Shown piece by piece: positions 17,346 through 24,933 of a DNA stretch of 46,803 bases (within the stretch, counting starts at the first letter, position 1; every line of letters begins with the position of its first letter). The translations under genes were made by a program, and so were the position numbers. The stretch is taken from positions 19,694 to 66,496 of the forward strand of contig NZ_VLJP01000005.1 of the NCBI RefSeq assembly GCF_007829525.1, read 5' to 3'. This DNA is from Mesorhizobium sp. J18 (lineage in GTDB: Bacteria; Pseudomonadota; Alphaproteobacteria; Rhizobiales; Rhizobiaceae). The notes under the pieces are model-generated. The model was given only the letters and a program-made list of their open reading frames with translations, made no database searches and was not told the origin of the DNA.

Positions 17346-18365
17346 CTACCGCTCCTGCGGCTTGCCGGTCGATTGGCGGATATGCAGTTCCGGCCGGATA
17401 AGCTCCTGCGTCAGATTGACCTCGGCACCGTTCAGCCGATCGAGAAGGACGCGCGCCGCCCGCCGCCCCACTTCGCGCTGCCCGTTCCATACGGTCGTCA
17501 GCGCGGGCGTGGCAATGGCTGCCTCTTCAAGATCGTCATAGCCGGTGACCGAAATATCCATGCCCGGAACCAGCCCCGCCCGCGCAATGCCGTTCATCAG
17601 GCCAATGGCGACGAGATCGTTCCAGCAGACGGCCGCGGTCGGCTTGTCCTTGGCCGCCAGGAACTCGCCGGCAACTTCAAATCCCGCCTGCTTGGTTCTT
17701 GGGCCGGGAAAGCGCCATTCGGGCCGGACTTCCAGCCCTGCCTTTTCCATTGCCGCCACATAGCCCTGATAGCGATGCCGGCCGGTGGAGGTCTGATCGG
17801 TGCCGCCGATCATGGCAATGCGGGTATGGCCGAGGGAGATCAGGTGATTGGTGGCGAGACCCGTGCCGTAGGCGTCATCGCCGCGAAATACGGGAACATT
17901 GGCGCCCTCGACGCTGCGGGCGATGAGAACGGTGGGCAGACCGTTCTGCTCGACCATGCGGATATCCTCAGGCGGCGTGCCGATCGCCGGGGACATGATG
18001 ACACCATCGGCGCCGAGCTGCAGCAGCGTGTCTATGAAGGTGCGCTGTTTCTCGAGCTGGTCGTAGTGGTTAGACAGCAGGAATGTCTGCCGCGACCGGT
18101 CGAGCTCGCTTTCGATTGAGCGCAGGATTTCGGCGAAGAATGGGTTCATGATGTCGTGCACTACGACGCCAATGATCCCGGACCGGGATGTGCGAAGGCT
18201 GGCGGCACGACGGTTGTAGATATAGCCGATCTCGCGCGCATGTTCCTTGATGCGCTCGCGTGTGGAATCGGCCACCAGCGGGCTGTCACGCAGTGCCAGC
18301 GAAACGGTGGCGGTCGAGACGCCCAAGGCCTCGGCGATCGTCGAGAGCTTTATCTTCTGCGCCAG
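17346..18365 (-). CDS. LacI-family transcriptional regulator, apparent CTG start
   Basis: A 339-residue repressor-type protein. Its N-terminal helix-turn-helix reads KLSTIAEALGVSTATVSLALRD, followed by a hinge and a periplasmic-binding-like effector domain (from SGIIGVVVHDIMNPFFAEIL onward). No ATG, GTG or TTG in frame precedes the helix-turn-helix after the upstream stop TAA; the first TTG (18326) would delete half of it. CTG 18365 lies seven bases after GGAGG and gives (M)AQKIKLSTIAEAL, the N-terminus I recall for relatives, so I place the start there. An operator-like palindrome lies 22-36 bases before this start, suggesting autoregulation. Likely targets are the downstream hydroxyacid dehydrogenase and its own gene. 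The effector is unknown. Confidence 0.85.
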   Translation of the reverse strand: MAQKIKLSTIAEALGVSTATVSLALRDSPLVADSTRERIKEHAREIGYIYNRRAASLRTSRSGIIGVVVHDIMNPFFAEILRSIESELDRSRQTFLLSNHYDQLEKQRTFIDTLLQLGADGVIMSPAIGTPPEDIRMVEQNGLPTVLIARSVEGANVPVFRGDDAYGTGLATNHLISLGHTRIAMIGGTDQTSTGRHRYQGYVAAMEKAGLEVRPEWRFPGPRTKQAGFEVAGEFLAAKDKPTAAVCWNDLVAIGLMNGIARAGLVPGMDISVTGYDDLEEAAIATPALTTVWNGQREVGRRAARVLLDRLNGAEVNLTQELIRPELHIRQSTGKPQER

Positions 18366-18386
18366 GGCTTCCCCTCCGCGGACTTG

Positions 18387-18401
18387 TCTAAACAGTTTAA
18401 A
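18387..18401. promoter_or_regulatory. Candidate LacI-family operator
   Basis: TCTAAACAGTTTAAA is an odd palindrome (seven-base arms around a central A, six of seven pairs matching; the core TAAAC-A-GTTTA is perfect). It is in the 64-bp gap between the EamA gene and the LacI-type gene, just upstream of the ribosome site. Position and AAAC/GTTT half sites fit autoregulation by the adjacent LacI protein. No second strong copy was noticed in the window. Confidence 0.5.
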
Positions 18402-18429
18402 TCCGCCTTATGGCACCGAGCCCGAAGGG

Positions 18430-19371
18430 TCAAAGCTTTTTTGCCAGCGTCTCGTTCTCGGCATTGGGCGCGGCACGGGTCCTGACCCGCAGGCGGTGTT
18501 CGCGATGCACGATGTAGAGACCGCTGGCCACGATCACCGCCGCGCCCGCAAGCGTCCAGCCATCGGGAAACTGGCCAAAGACAAAGTAACCGAAAGCAAT
18601 CATCCAGACCATCTGCAGATAGGGATAAGGCGCCAGAGCGTGGGTCGTGGCCTGCCTGTAGGCCAGGATCAGCAGATAGTGACCGAGGCCGCCAAACAGG
18701 CCAAGGGCCAGCAGAATCGTCCAATGCCACAGCTCGGCTGGCAATGAAGCATATTGCGGCACGATCGGCAGCATCAGGATGACCGGCGTCAGCGCCGAAT
18801 AGAAGATCAGGCTCTCGGCCGTCTCTCTCGCCCCCATGCTTCGCGTCATGATCACATAGAAGACATAGCTGAGCATCGAGCAAAGAGAGAAAACATAGCC
18901 AATGCCGAAAACACCGAAACCCGGACGCGTGATGATCAGCACGCCGACGAAACCGACCAGAACTGCGCTCCAGCGCCGCCAGCCCGCCCATTCTCCCAGA
19001 AGCGGCCCTGCCAGCGCGGTGGTCACCATGGGCGCGAAAAAGGCGATGGATACCGTTTCGGCAAGCTGCAATGTCTGCAAAGCGAAGAAATTGAATATGG
19101 TGGAGCCGAACAGGAAGCCGCCGCGGAGCACCTGCATTGGCAGGCTTGTGGTCCTGAAGGCAAGATGGCTTCTCCAGGTGCGCAGGAAAAAGAGCACCAG
19201 CACCAGATGCACGGCAAAACGCATCCATGCAATGAAAGGTGCGGCCATACCCGTCCCCACCAGATATTTCGCGCTGGTGTCCAGACAGGAGAAAAGGAAG
19301 CCGGCTGCGAAGACGAGCGCGATTGCCGAACCCGGCGTTGCGCTCTCGGTGGGTCTGTCGATTTTACTCAC
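18430..19371 (-). CDS. DMT-superfamily transporter with two EamA domains
   Basis: Inner-membrane exporter of the drug/metabolite transporter group, 313 residues with about ten hydrophobic segments in two EamA repeats. The first includes FLFSCLDTSAKYLVGTGMAAPFIAWMRF, with GPLLGEWAGWRRW at its end. The second includes YVFYVIMTRSMG and ends at FGQFPDGWTLAGAAVIVASGLYIVHRE. The C-terminal tail is basic and cytoplasmic. The start is GTG 19371 with a weak site (GGAGC) close by, so the true start is uncertain by a few codons. It precedes the LacI gene by 64 bp on the same strand. Substrate unknown; relatives export amino acids or metabolites. Confidence 0.85.
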   Translation of the reverse strand: MSKIDRPTESATPGSAIALVFAAGFLFSCLDTSAKYLVGTGMAAPFIAWMRFAVHLVLVLFFLRTWRSHLAFRTTSLPMQVLRGGFLFGSTIFNFFALQTLQLAETVSIAFFAPMVTTALAGPLLGEWAGWRRWSAVLVGFVGVLIITRPGFGVFGIGYVFSLCSMLSYVFYVIMTRSMGARETAESLIFYSALTPVILMLPIVPQYASLPAELWHWTILLALGLFGGLGHYLLILAYRQATTHALAPYPYLQMVWMIAFGYFVFGQFPDGWTLAGAAVIVASGLYIVHREHRLRVRTRAAPNAENETLAKKL

Positions 19372-19461
19372 GCTCCGGGCGCGGATTTGTTGATGTCAGG
19401 CCTTCTTTCCGCGAGTCGGCGAGGCCTTGCAAGTCAAATTCCAATACGGATAAGGGAACGA

Positions 19462-19941
19462 TCAGGCGGCCTCTTCTTCCGCCTCGCTTTCGTCGGGCAG
19501 TTGCTCCTCGCCATTCTGGGAAAGATTGGTCTCGACGCGCCGCAAAAGCTTCGCCAAGGCCTTCTGCTCTTTTTTATCGAGCCCTTTCAATGCCTGCTTT
19601 TCGGTTCGACGCACCGATTTCTCGATTGCGCGGATTGCTTCCTGGCCGGTTTCGGTCAGAAAGACATGTGCCTGGCGCGCATCCTGATCCGACGCCCGCT
19701 TTTCGAGAAATCCCTGGGCCATTAGCCGGTTGATCGTCTTTGTGATCGTGGGCGGCCGCACGCCCAGCTTTGTGGCGAGCTGACTTGGTGTCTGCCCATC
19801 CTCACTCGCAAGCGCGAGCATGATCTGATCCTGCCCTGCATAGAGCCCCAGGCTGAGAAGGCGTGTTGCGAGCGAAGTGCGCGATAGCCGGGCCGCCGAT
19901 TGGAGTCGACCGATAACCGCGCCCTTGGCAGTCTTCGTCAT
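19462..19941 (-). CDS. MarR-family transcriptional regulator
   Basis: A 159-residue winged-helix regulator. The DNA-binding region TPSQLATKLGVRPPTITKTINRLMAQGFLEKRASDQDARQ is a clear MarR helix-turn-helix and wing, flanked by dimerisation helices. The C-terminus is charged and acidic (ends DESEAEEEAA). The start is ATG 19941, with AGGAGG six bases upstream; a longer frame to 20016 has no ribosome site. It is divergent from the creatininase-family gene with only 32 bp between the start codons, so a MarR dimer bound there could control both. Ligand unknown. Confidence 0.88.
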   Translation of the reverse strand: MTKTAKGAVIGRLQSAARLSRTSLATRLLSLGLYAGQDQIMLALASEDGQTPSQLATKLGVRPPTITKTINRLMAQGFLEKRASDQDARQAHVFLTETGQEAIRAIEKSVRRTEKQALKGLDKKEQKALAKLLRRVETNLSQNGEEQLPDESEAEEEAA

Positions 19942-19973
19942 GCAGGCCCTCCTTTGTTCCGGCACCTTGCCTG

Positions 19974-20801
19974 ATGCCCATGCTGCACGATAACTTTGCC
20001 GGCACAATCGCGCCAATGCCAGAACGGCATGTCAATCTGATGACACGGAAACCGCCCATGCCTTCACGGCCGGAAAAGATTGCCGTCCTGCCGCTCGGCG
20101 CAACCGAGCAGCACGGACCGCACCTGCCCTTCGAGACGGATGCCATCATCGCCGAGGCTATCACCTTGCGCGCAAAGGCAAAACTGCCCGCCGACCTCAA
20201 TATCGATTTCCTTCCGGTCGAGAAAGTCGGCTATTCGATTGAACATTCGGATGTCGCCGGCACGAAAACCCTTGCCTATGACGATGCGATCCGACGCTGG
20301 ATCGGCATCGGCGAGAGCCTCTTCAGGACCGGCACGCGCAAATTCGTCATGCTCAACGCCCATGGCGGCAACTCGCCCCTGATGACGATCGTGGCGACGG
20401 AACTGAGAGCGCGTTTCGGAATGCTGGCGGTCGCCACGAGCTGGACGCGATTCGGCTATCCTGACGAAATCGTGACTGCAGAGGAAAAGGCGTTCGGCAT
20501 TCATGGCGGACTGATCGAGACCTCGGTCATGCTGGCGCTGCGGCCCGATCTGGTCGATATGGCGAAGGCCCGGAACTTTCCCTCCAACCAGGAGGATTTC
20601 AGTCGCGAATTCAAGCATTTGCGCGCCTACGGGCCACATGCCTTCGGCTGGATGATGCGTGACCTCTCCAAGGAAGGAGTGGCGGGAAACGCTGCTGCCG
20701 CCACCGCCGACGCCGGCGAGAAGATCCTCGACAATGCCGTTGCCGGCTTCATCGAGCTTCTGGTCGACGTCGATCGCTTCGATATGTCCCGGCTGGCGTG
20801 A
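19974..20801 (+). CDS. Creatininase family protein (amidohydrolase)
   Basis: A 275-residue protein of the creatininase/creatinine amidohydrolase family, metal-dependent hydrolases of cyclic or linear amides. Metal-site landmarks are ATEQHGPHLPFETDA (Glu, His and Asp ligands) and the glycine-rich NAHGGNSP loop, with HGGLIETSVML later. The N-terminus has no clear ribosome site at any of several ATGs (19974, 20015, 20039, 20059), so the start is uncertain; the conserved part begins near EKIAVLPLG. It may act on a cyclic amide in nitrogen metabolism, but the substrate cannot be told from sequence. The divergent MarR gene is probably its regulator. Confidence 0.82.
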   Translation: MPMLHDNFAGTIAPMPERHVNLMTRKPPMPSRPEKIAVLPLGATEQHGPHLPFETDAIIAEAITLRAKAKLPADLNIDFLPVEKVGYSIEHSDVAGTKTLAYDDAIRRWIGIGESLFRTGTRKFVMLNAHGGNSPLMTIVATELRARFGMLAVATSWTRFGYPDEIVTAEEKAFGIHGGLIETSVMLALRPDLVDMAKARNFPSNQEDFSREFKHLRAYGPHAFGWMMRDLSKEGVAGNAAAATADAGEKILDNAVAGFIELLVDVDRFDMSRLA

Positions 20802-20876
20802 AGCGGGTCGTGCAATTTCGGATGTGCCGGCCTATATGGAAGCCATATTCATCACATACCGCCCGCGAGGGAATTC

Positions 20877-21938
20877 ATGGCCGATACACAGACGCAAATC
20901 CCGGTCACGGTGCTGACCGGCCATCTCGGTTCCGGCAAGACCACGCTGCTCAACCGCATCCTCTCGGAGGATCATGGCAAGCGTTATGCCGTCATCGTCA
21001 ACGAATTCGGCGAAATCGGCATCGACAATGACCTGATCGTGGAATCCGACGAGGAAATCTACGAGATGAACAATGGCTGCGTCTGCTGCACTGTGCGCGG
21101 CGATCTCGTGCGTGTCGTGGAAGGGCTGACCCGCCGTCCCGGCCGTTTCGACGCCATCATCGTGGAAACCACCGGGCTGGCCGACCCCGCACCGGTGGCG
21201 CAGACCTTCTTCATGGACGATGATGTGCGCGCCAAGACGCGGCTTGACGCCGTGGTGGCGCTGGTCGATGCCAAGCATCTGCCGCTGCGGCTCAAGGACA
21301 GCAAGGAGGCCGAGGACCAGATCGCCTTTGCCGATGTGGTTCTGCTCAACAAGACGGATCTCGTCAGCCAGGAGGAGTTGACCCAGGTCGAAGCGATGAT
21401 CCGTGCCATCAATCCTTCCGCACGCATCCATCGCACCACGCGCGCCGGCATATCGCTTGACGAGGTTCTCGACCGTGGCGCATTCGACCTGAAGCGCGCG
21501 CTCGACAACGATCCCCACTTCCTCGACCACGATCATCCGGACCATGTCTGCGGGCCGGACTGCGATCACGACCATCATCACCACCATGATCATGATGGAC
21601 ATGACCACCATCATCACGGCGAGCTTTCGGCCATTCACGACGTGACGGTAAATTCGATCTCGTTACGCGCCGGCGAAATGGACCCGAAGAAGTTCTTTCC
21701 CTGGATTCAGAAAACGACCCAGATGGACGGCCCGAACATCCTGCGGCTGAAGGGCATCATTGCCTTCAAGGATGATCCGGAACGCTATGTCGTGCAGGGC
21801 GTACATATGATCATCGAGGGCGACCATCAGAGACCGTGGAAGGACAATGAGAAGCATGAAAGCCGTCTTGTCTTCATTGGCCGCGACCTCGACGCCGAGC
21901 GGCTGAAGCGCACCTTCGAGGCGTGCCAGGCGGCCTGA
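20877..21938 (+). CDS. CobW/COG0523-family GTP-binding metallochaperone
   Basis: A 353-residue G3E GTPase. Visible are the P-loop GHLGSGKT (15-22), the metal-binding CxCC motif (Cys68, Cys70, Cys71 in NNGCVCC), VETTGLADP (switch region) and NKTD (158-161). A very His/Asp-rich stretch at about 213-248 includes [16 protein letters not shown], followed by a run of histidines. A C-terminal CobW domain follows. Members deliver zinc, cobalt or other metals to target enzymes; the His-rich loop and lack of cobalamin genes favour zinc (inference). GAGGGAATTC precedes ATG 20877. The WD40 gene starts eight bases after its stop, so the pair is probably cotranscribed. Confidence 0.92.
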   Translation: MADTQTQIPVTVLTGHLGSGKTTLLNRILSEDHGKRYAVIVNEFGEIGIDNDLIVESDEEIYEMNNGCVCCTVRGDLVRVVEGLTRRPGRFDAIIVETTGLADPAPVAQTFFMDDDVRAKTRLDAVVALVDAKHLPLRLKDSKEAEDQIAFADVVLLNKTDLVSQEELTQVEAMIRAINPSARIHRTTRAGISLDEVLDRGAFDLKRALDNDPHFLDHDHPDHVCGPDCDHDHHHHHDHDGHDHHHHGELSAIHDVTVNSISLRAGEMDPKKFFPWIQKTTQMDGPNILRLKGIIAFKDDPERYVVQGVHMIIEGDHQRPWKDNEKHESRLVFIGRDLDAERLKRTFEACQAA

Positions 21939-21945
21939 CGAAAGA

Positions 21946-22920
21946 ATGCCAACCGTTGCCCCGCTCGATCTCGATGGCCACTGCGTGGCCGTCGCATGGC
22001 TTTCCGACATTCCCCATTTCGCGCTTGCGGACGGGATAGTCCACCGTCTCGACAACGGCCACAAGCATGTCGAAGCGCATGATGGGCTGCTCTGCGCGGT
22101 TACAGACCTCGACGGCAGAACGTTGATCACCGGTGGCGAGGACGGCAAGGTCATGTCGGTCGCTTCCGACGGGACAGCGGTGCAGTTCGCCGAACTCGGT
22201 CGCAAATGGATCAGCAGCGTTGCATCGGGACCGCAAGGTGCGGTCGCCTATGCCAGCGGACGCGCCGCCTATGTCCGTTTTGCGGACGGGAACACCCGCC
22301 AGTTCGATCATCCGCGATCGGTGGAAGGACTGGCCTTCGCGCCGAAGGGAATGCGCCTGGGCGTGGCCCGTTACAACGGCGCAACGTTGCATTTTCCGGC
22401 AACCGAAGGCAAGCCGACCGAACTCGAATGGGCCGGAGCGCATACCGGCATCACCTTCTCGCCCAACGGTGAATTTCTCGTCACCACCATGCAGGAAAAT
22501 GCGCTGCATGGCTGGAAGCTCTCCGACGGTCGCCATATGCGCATGACCGGTTACCCGGCCAAGGTGAAGAGCATATCCTGGAGCGTGAAAGGCCGCTGGT
22601 TGGCAAGCTCCGGAGCCCCAGCCGCAATCGTCTGGCCTTTTCAGGGCAAGGACGGCCCGATGGGCAAGGCGCCGCTGGAACTCGGCACGCGCGGCGACCA
22701 GATGGTCACGTCGGTTGCCTGTCATGTTACAGACGACATAGCAGCCATCGGCTATACGGACGGCATGGTGCTGGCGGCCCGCTTCGCCGACGAGAAGGAG
22801 GTCTTGCTGCGCCGGCCCGGCAAGGGAGCCATAACCAGCATGGCCTGGGACCGCGAAGGCCGCCGCCTCGCCTTCGGCACGGAAGCCGGCGATTGCGGCG
22901 TGATCGACATTTCGGCCTGA
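21946..22920 (+). CDS. WD40 repeat beta-propeller protein
   Basis: A 324-residue protein built almost entirely of WD40-like repeats of about 40 residues. Repeat-like segments are HDGLLCAVTDLDGRTLITGGEDGKV, RSVEGLAFAPKGMRLGVARYNG, HTGITFSPNGEFLVTTMQENALHGWKL, KSISWSVKGRWLASSG and GAITSMAWDREGRRLAFGTEAG, consistent with a seven-bladed propeller. No signal peptide is seen, so it is cytoplasmic. It follows the CobW gene by seven bases. I recall CobW-WD40 gene pairs in other alphaproteobacteria, suggesting the propeller is a scaffold or client of the metallochaperone (inference). No enzymatic motif is visible. Confidence 0.88.
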   Translation: MPTVAPLDLDGHCVAVAWLSDIPHFALADGIVHRLDNGHKHVEAHDGLLCAVTDLDGRTLITGGEDGKVMSVASDGTAVQFAELGRKWISSVASGPQGAVAYASGRAAYVRFADGNTRQFDHPRSVEGLAFAPKGMRLGVARYNGATLHFPATEGKPTELEWAGAHTGITFSPNGEFLVTTMQENALHGWKLSDGRHMRMTGYPAKVKSISWSVKGRWLASSGAPAAIVWPFQGKDGPMGKAPLELGTRGDQMVTSVACHVTDDIAAIGYTDGMVLAARFADEKEVLLRRPGKGAITSMAWDREGRRLAFGTEAGDCGVIDISA

Positions 22921-22974
22921 ATATCTTGGGAACTTTTCGGCCCGCGGCCGCTTGTGCCGGCAGCGAGAATTTCC

Positions 22975-23595
22975 ATGATTTCCCAGGATGACAAGGAAGC
23001 GCGGTCCAAGACCCTGAAAACGGTGCGCGAGGAGGCGGAGGGCTGCACACGCTGCGATCTCTACAAGAACGCGACGCAGACCGTCTTCGGTGAAGGCCGG
23101 CGCTCGGCAAGGGTGGTTTTCGTAGGCGAACAGCCGGGCGACAAGGAGGACATCGAAGGGCGCCCATTTGTGGGGCCGGCCGGGACGCTGTTCGACAACA
23201 TCCTCGAGGAAGCAGGCATCGACCGGAAGAAGACCTATGTCACCAATGCCGTGAAGCATTTCAAATTCGAACCGCGTGGCAAGCGGCGCATCCACAGCAA
23301 ACCCAATGCGGGTGAAATCCGCGCCTGCCGCTGGTGGCTGGACCAGGAACTGACCATCATCCGGCCGGACGTGGCCGTCGCCCTGGGCGCGACCGCAGCA
23401 CGGGCCCTGACCGGAAAGCAGGTGCCGATCACCAGACTGCGCGGCAGCGTCGTGGAAAGCGCCGAGGGCGTTCCGGTTCTCATCACCGTTCACCCCTCCT
23501 ATTTGCTGCGCATTCCCAATGCAGCCGAGAAAGAGCGGGAGCGCGAGCGGTTCGCAAAGGACATGCGCAAGGTGAAGGAGCTGATGAAGGGTTAG
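22975..23595 (+). CDS. udgX: UdgX-type uracil-DNA glycosylase (covalent uracil-DNA binding)
   Basis: A 206-residue family-4-like uracil-DNA glycosylase of the UdgX subgroup. Motif 1 is GEQPGDKED (51-59), with Gln where classical family-4 enzymes have a different residue. The UdgX-specific loop KRRIHSKP lies at 103-110, and its His107 corresponds to the histidine that forms a covalent bond to the abasic sugar in Mycobacterium smegmatis UdgX. The leucine-intercalation motif is HPSYLLR (173-179). Fe-S candidate ligands are Cys24, Cys27 and Cys118; the fourth cysteine position of family-4 enzymes reads KHFKF here. The start is ATG 22975; GTG 22954 is an alternative. It follows the WD40 gene by 54 bp and is convergent with the glycerate kinase gene. 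Confidence 0.88.
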   Translation: MISQDDKEARSKTLKTVREEAEGCTRCDLYKNATQTVFGEGRRSARVVFVGEQPGDKEDIEGRPFVGPAGTLFDNILEEAGIDRKKTYVTNAVKHFKFEPRGKRRIHSKPNAGEIRACRWWLDQELTIIRPDVAVALGATAARALTGKQVPITRLRGSVVESAEGVPVLITVHPSYLLRIPNAAEKERERERFAKDMRKVKELMKG

Positions 23596-23625
23596 CGAGA
23601 TGAACTCAGATGGGATCATCTCGCT
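23594..23625. terminator. Hairpin between convergent udgX and glycerate kinase genes
   Basis: Perfect 10-bp inverted repeat AGCGAGATGA / TCATCTCGCT with a 12-base loop. It begins at the udgX stop codon and lies 21 bases from the glycerate kinase stop. There is no T-run, so it may act as a weak bidirectional terminator or an RNA 3'-end stabiliser. Confidence 0.5.
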
Positions 23626-23646
23626 CTGATGTCGTCGGTGCCGGGT

Positions 23647-24909
23647 TTACCGAACAAGCACCGCCCGCAGGTCGTTGACATTTGTTCCCGTCGGTCCCGG
23701 AACGAAGAGATCGCCCAAAGCTTGGAATGCGGCCCAGGCGTCATGTCCGTTGAGGAGTGCCTTCGGATCAAGCCCTGCCTCGCGCAGCCGCGAAGCAGTT
23801 GTGAAGTCGGCAAAGGCGCCTGCATTGTCTTCCGAGCCGTCGATTCCATCCGTATCGGCAGCAAAGGCATGGATACCCGCAATACCGTCTATGCCGAGCG
23901 CTAGGGCGAGCAGGAATTCCGTGTTGCGTCCGCCGCGCCCGCCCTTCTTACGGATCGTCACGGTCGTCTCGCCGCCTGAAAGCATCACGACCGGTTTTGC
24001 GAAGGGCCGGTTCTTCCGCGCTATCTCACGCGCGATGGCCGCATGGACCGAGCCCACTTCGCGGGCCTCCCCCTCGATGGCGTCGGAAAGGATCACGGCC
24101 TCGATACCTTGCCGCCGCGCTTCCGCGGCGGCCGCTTCGAGCGAGACGGCGGCCGATGCGATGACATGCACTTTGTTGCCGGCGAAACGCTGATCATCCG
24201 GATACGGGGCATCGGCCTCCGGCGATTCCAGATGGCGCATGGCGGCAGGCGGGAGATCGAGACCATAGGTCTTGACGATCCGAAGCGCGTCTTCGCGGCT
24301 GGCCGCATTCGGAACGGTGGGCCCCGAGGAGACCAGGGCAGGATCGTCGCCGGGAATATCCGAGACGACAAGGGTTACAACGCGCGCCGGATGCGCAGCA
24401 GCGGCCAATCGGCCACCCTTGATCACAGACAGGTGCTTGCGCACCGTGTTCATGGCGGAGATCGGCGCACCCGAGGAAAGCAGCGCCTTGTTGACGGCAA
24501 TCTCGTCCTCCAGTGTCAGGCCGGTCGGAGGCGCCGGCAACAGTGCCGACCCGCCGCCCGAAATCAGCGCCACCACGAGATCGTCCGGCGTCAGATTGCT
24601 GACGAGATCAAGCAGGCGGCGGCTTGCCTCCAGCCCCGCCGCATCGGGCACCGGGTGCGATGCCTCCACCACCTCGATGCGTTCGCATGGCGCGCCGTAG
24701 CCGTAGCGGGTGACAACGAGGCCTTCCAGCAGCCCTTGCCATTCCCGTTCGAAGGCCTGCGCCATTTGCGCGGCGCCCTTGCCGGCGCCGACAATGATGG
24801 TGCGTCCCTTCGGCGGCTTCGGCAAAAAATTGCGGATTGTCTTTGTAGGGTCGGCCGCGGCCACAGCGGCTTCGAAGAGGGAAGTGAACAGAGTACGCGG
24901 CTCGATCAT
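23647..24909 (-). CDS. Glycerate 2-kinase (MOFRL / TtuD family)
   Basis: A 420-residue enzyme that phosphorylates D-glycerate to 2-phosphoglycerate with ATP. The N-terminal domain has [16 protein letters not shown] (about 41-56), HPVPDAAG and [11 protein letters not shown]. The C-terminal MOFRL-type domain has [28 protein letters not shown] and AADTDGIDG. In older literature the same family is named hydroxypyruvate reductase (TtuD). ATG 24909 has AGGA nine bases upstream. It starts 24 bases after guaD on the same strand, so it is probably in the puuD-guaD transcript. That position fits use of glyoxylate, the end product of ureide breakdown, through tartronate semialdehyde and glycerate (inference; no glyoxylate carboligase in the window). 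Confidence 0.9.
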   Translation of the reverse strand: MIEPRTLFTSLFEAAVAAADPTKTIRNFLPKPPKGRTIIVGAGKGAAQMAQAFEREWQGLLEGLVVTRYGYGAPCERIEVVEASHPVPDAAGLEASRRLLDLVSNLTPDDLVVALISGGGSALLPAPPTGLTLEDEIAVNKALLSSGAPISAMNTVRKHLSVIKGGRLAAAAHPARVVTLVVSDIPGDDPALVSSGPTVPNAASREDALRIVKTYGLDLPPAAMRHLESPEADAPYPDDQRFAGNKVHVIASAAVSLEAAAAEARRQGIEAVILSDAIEGEAREVGSVHAAIAREIARKNRPFAKPVVMLSGGETTVTIRKKGGRGGRNTEFLLALALGIDGIAGIHAFAADTDGIDGSEDNAGAFADFTTASRLREAGLDPKALLNGHDAWAAFQALGDLFVPGPTGTNVNDLRAVLVR

Positions 24910-24933
24910 GCGGCAGCATCCTGTAAATGGATC

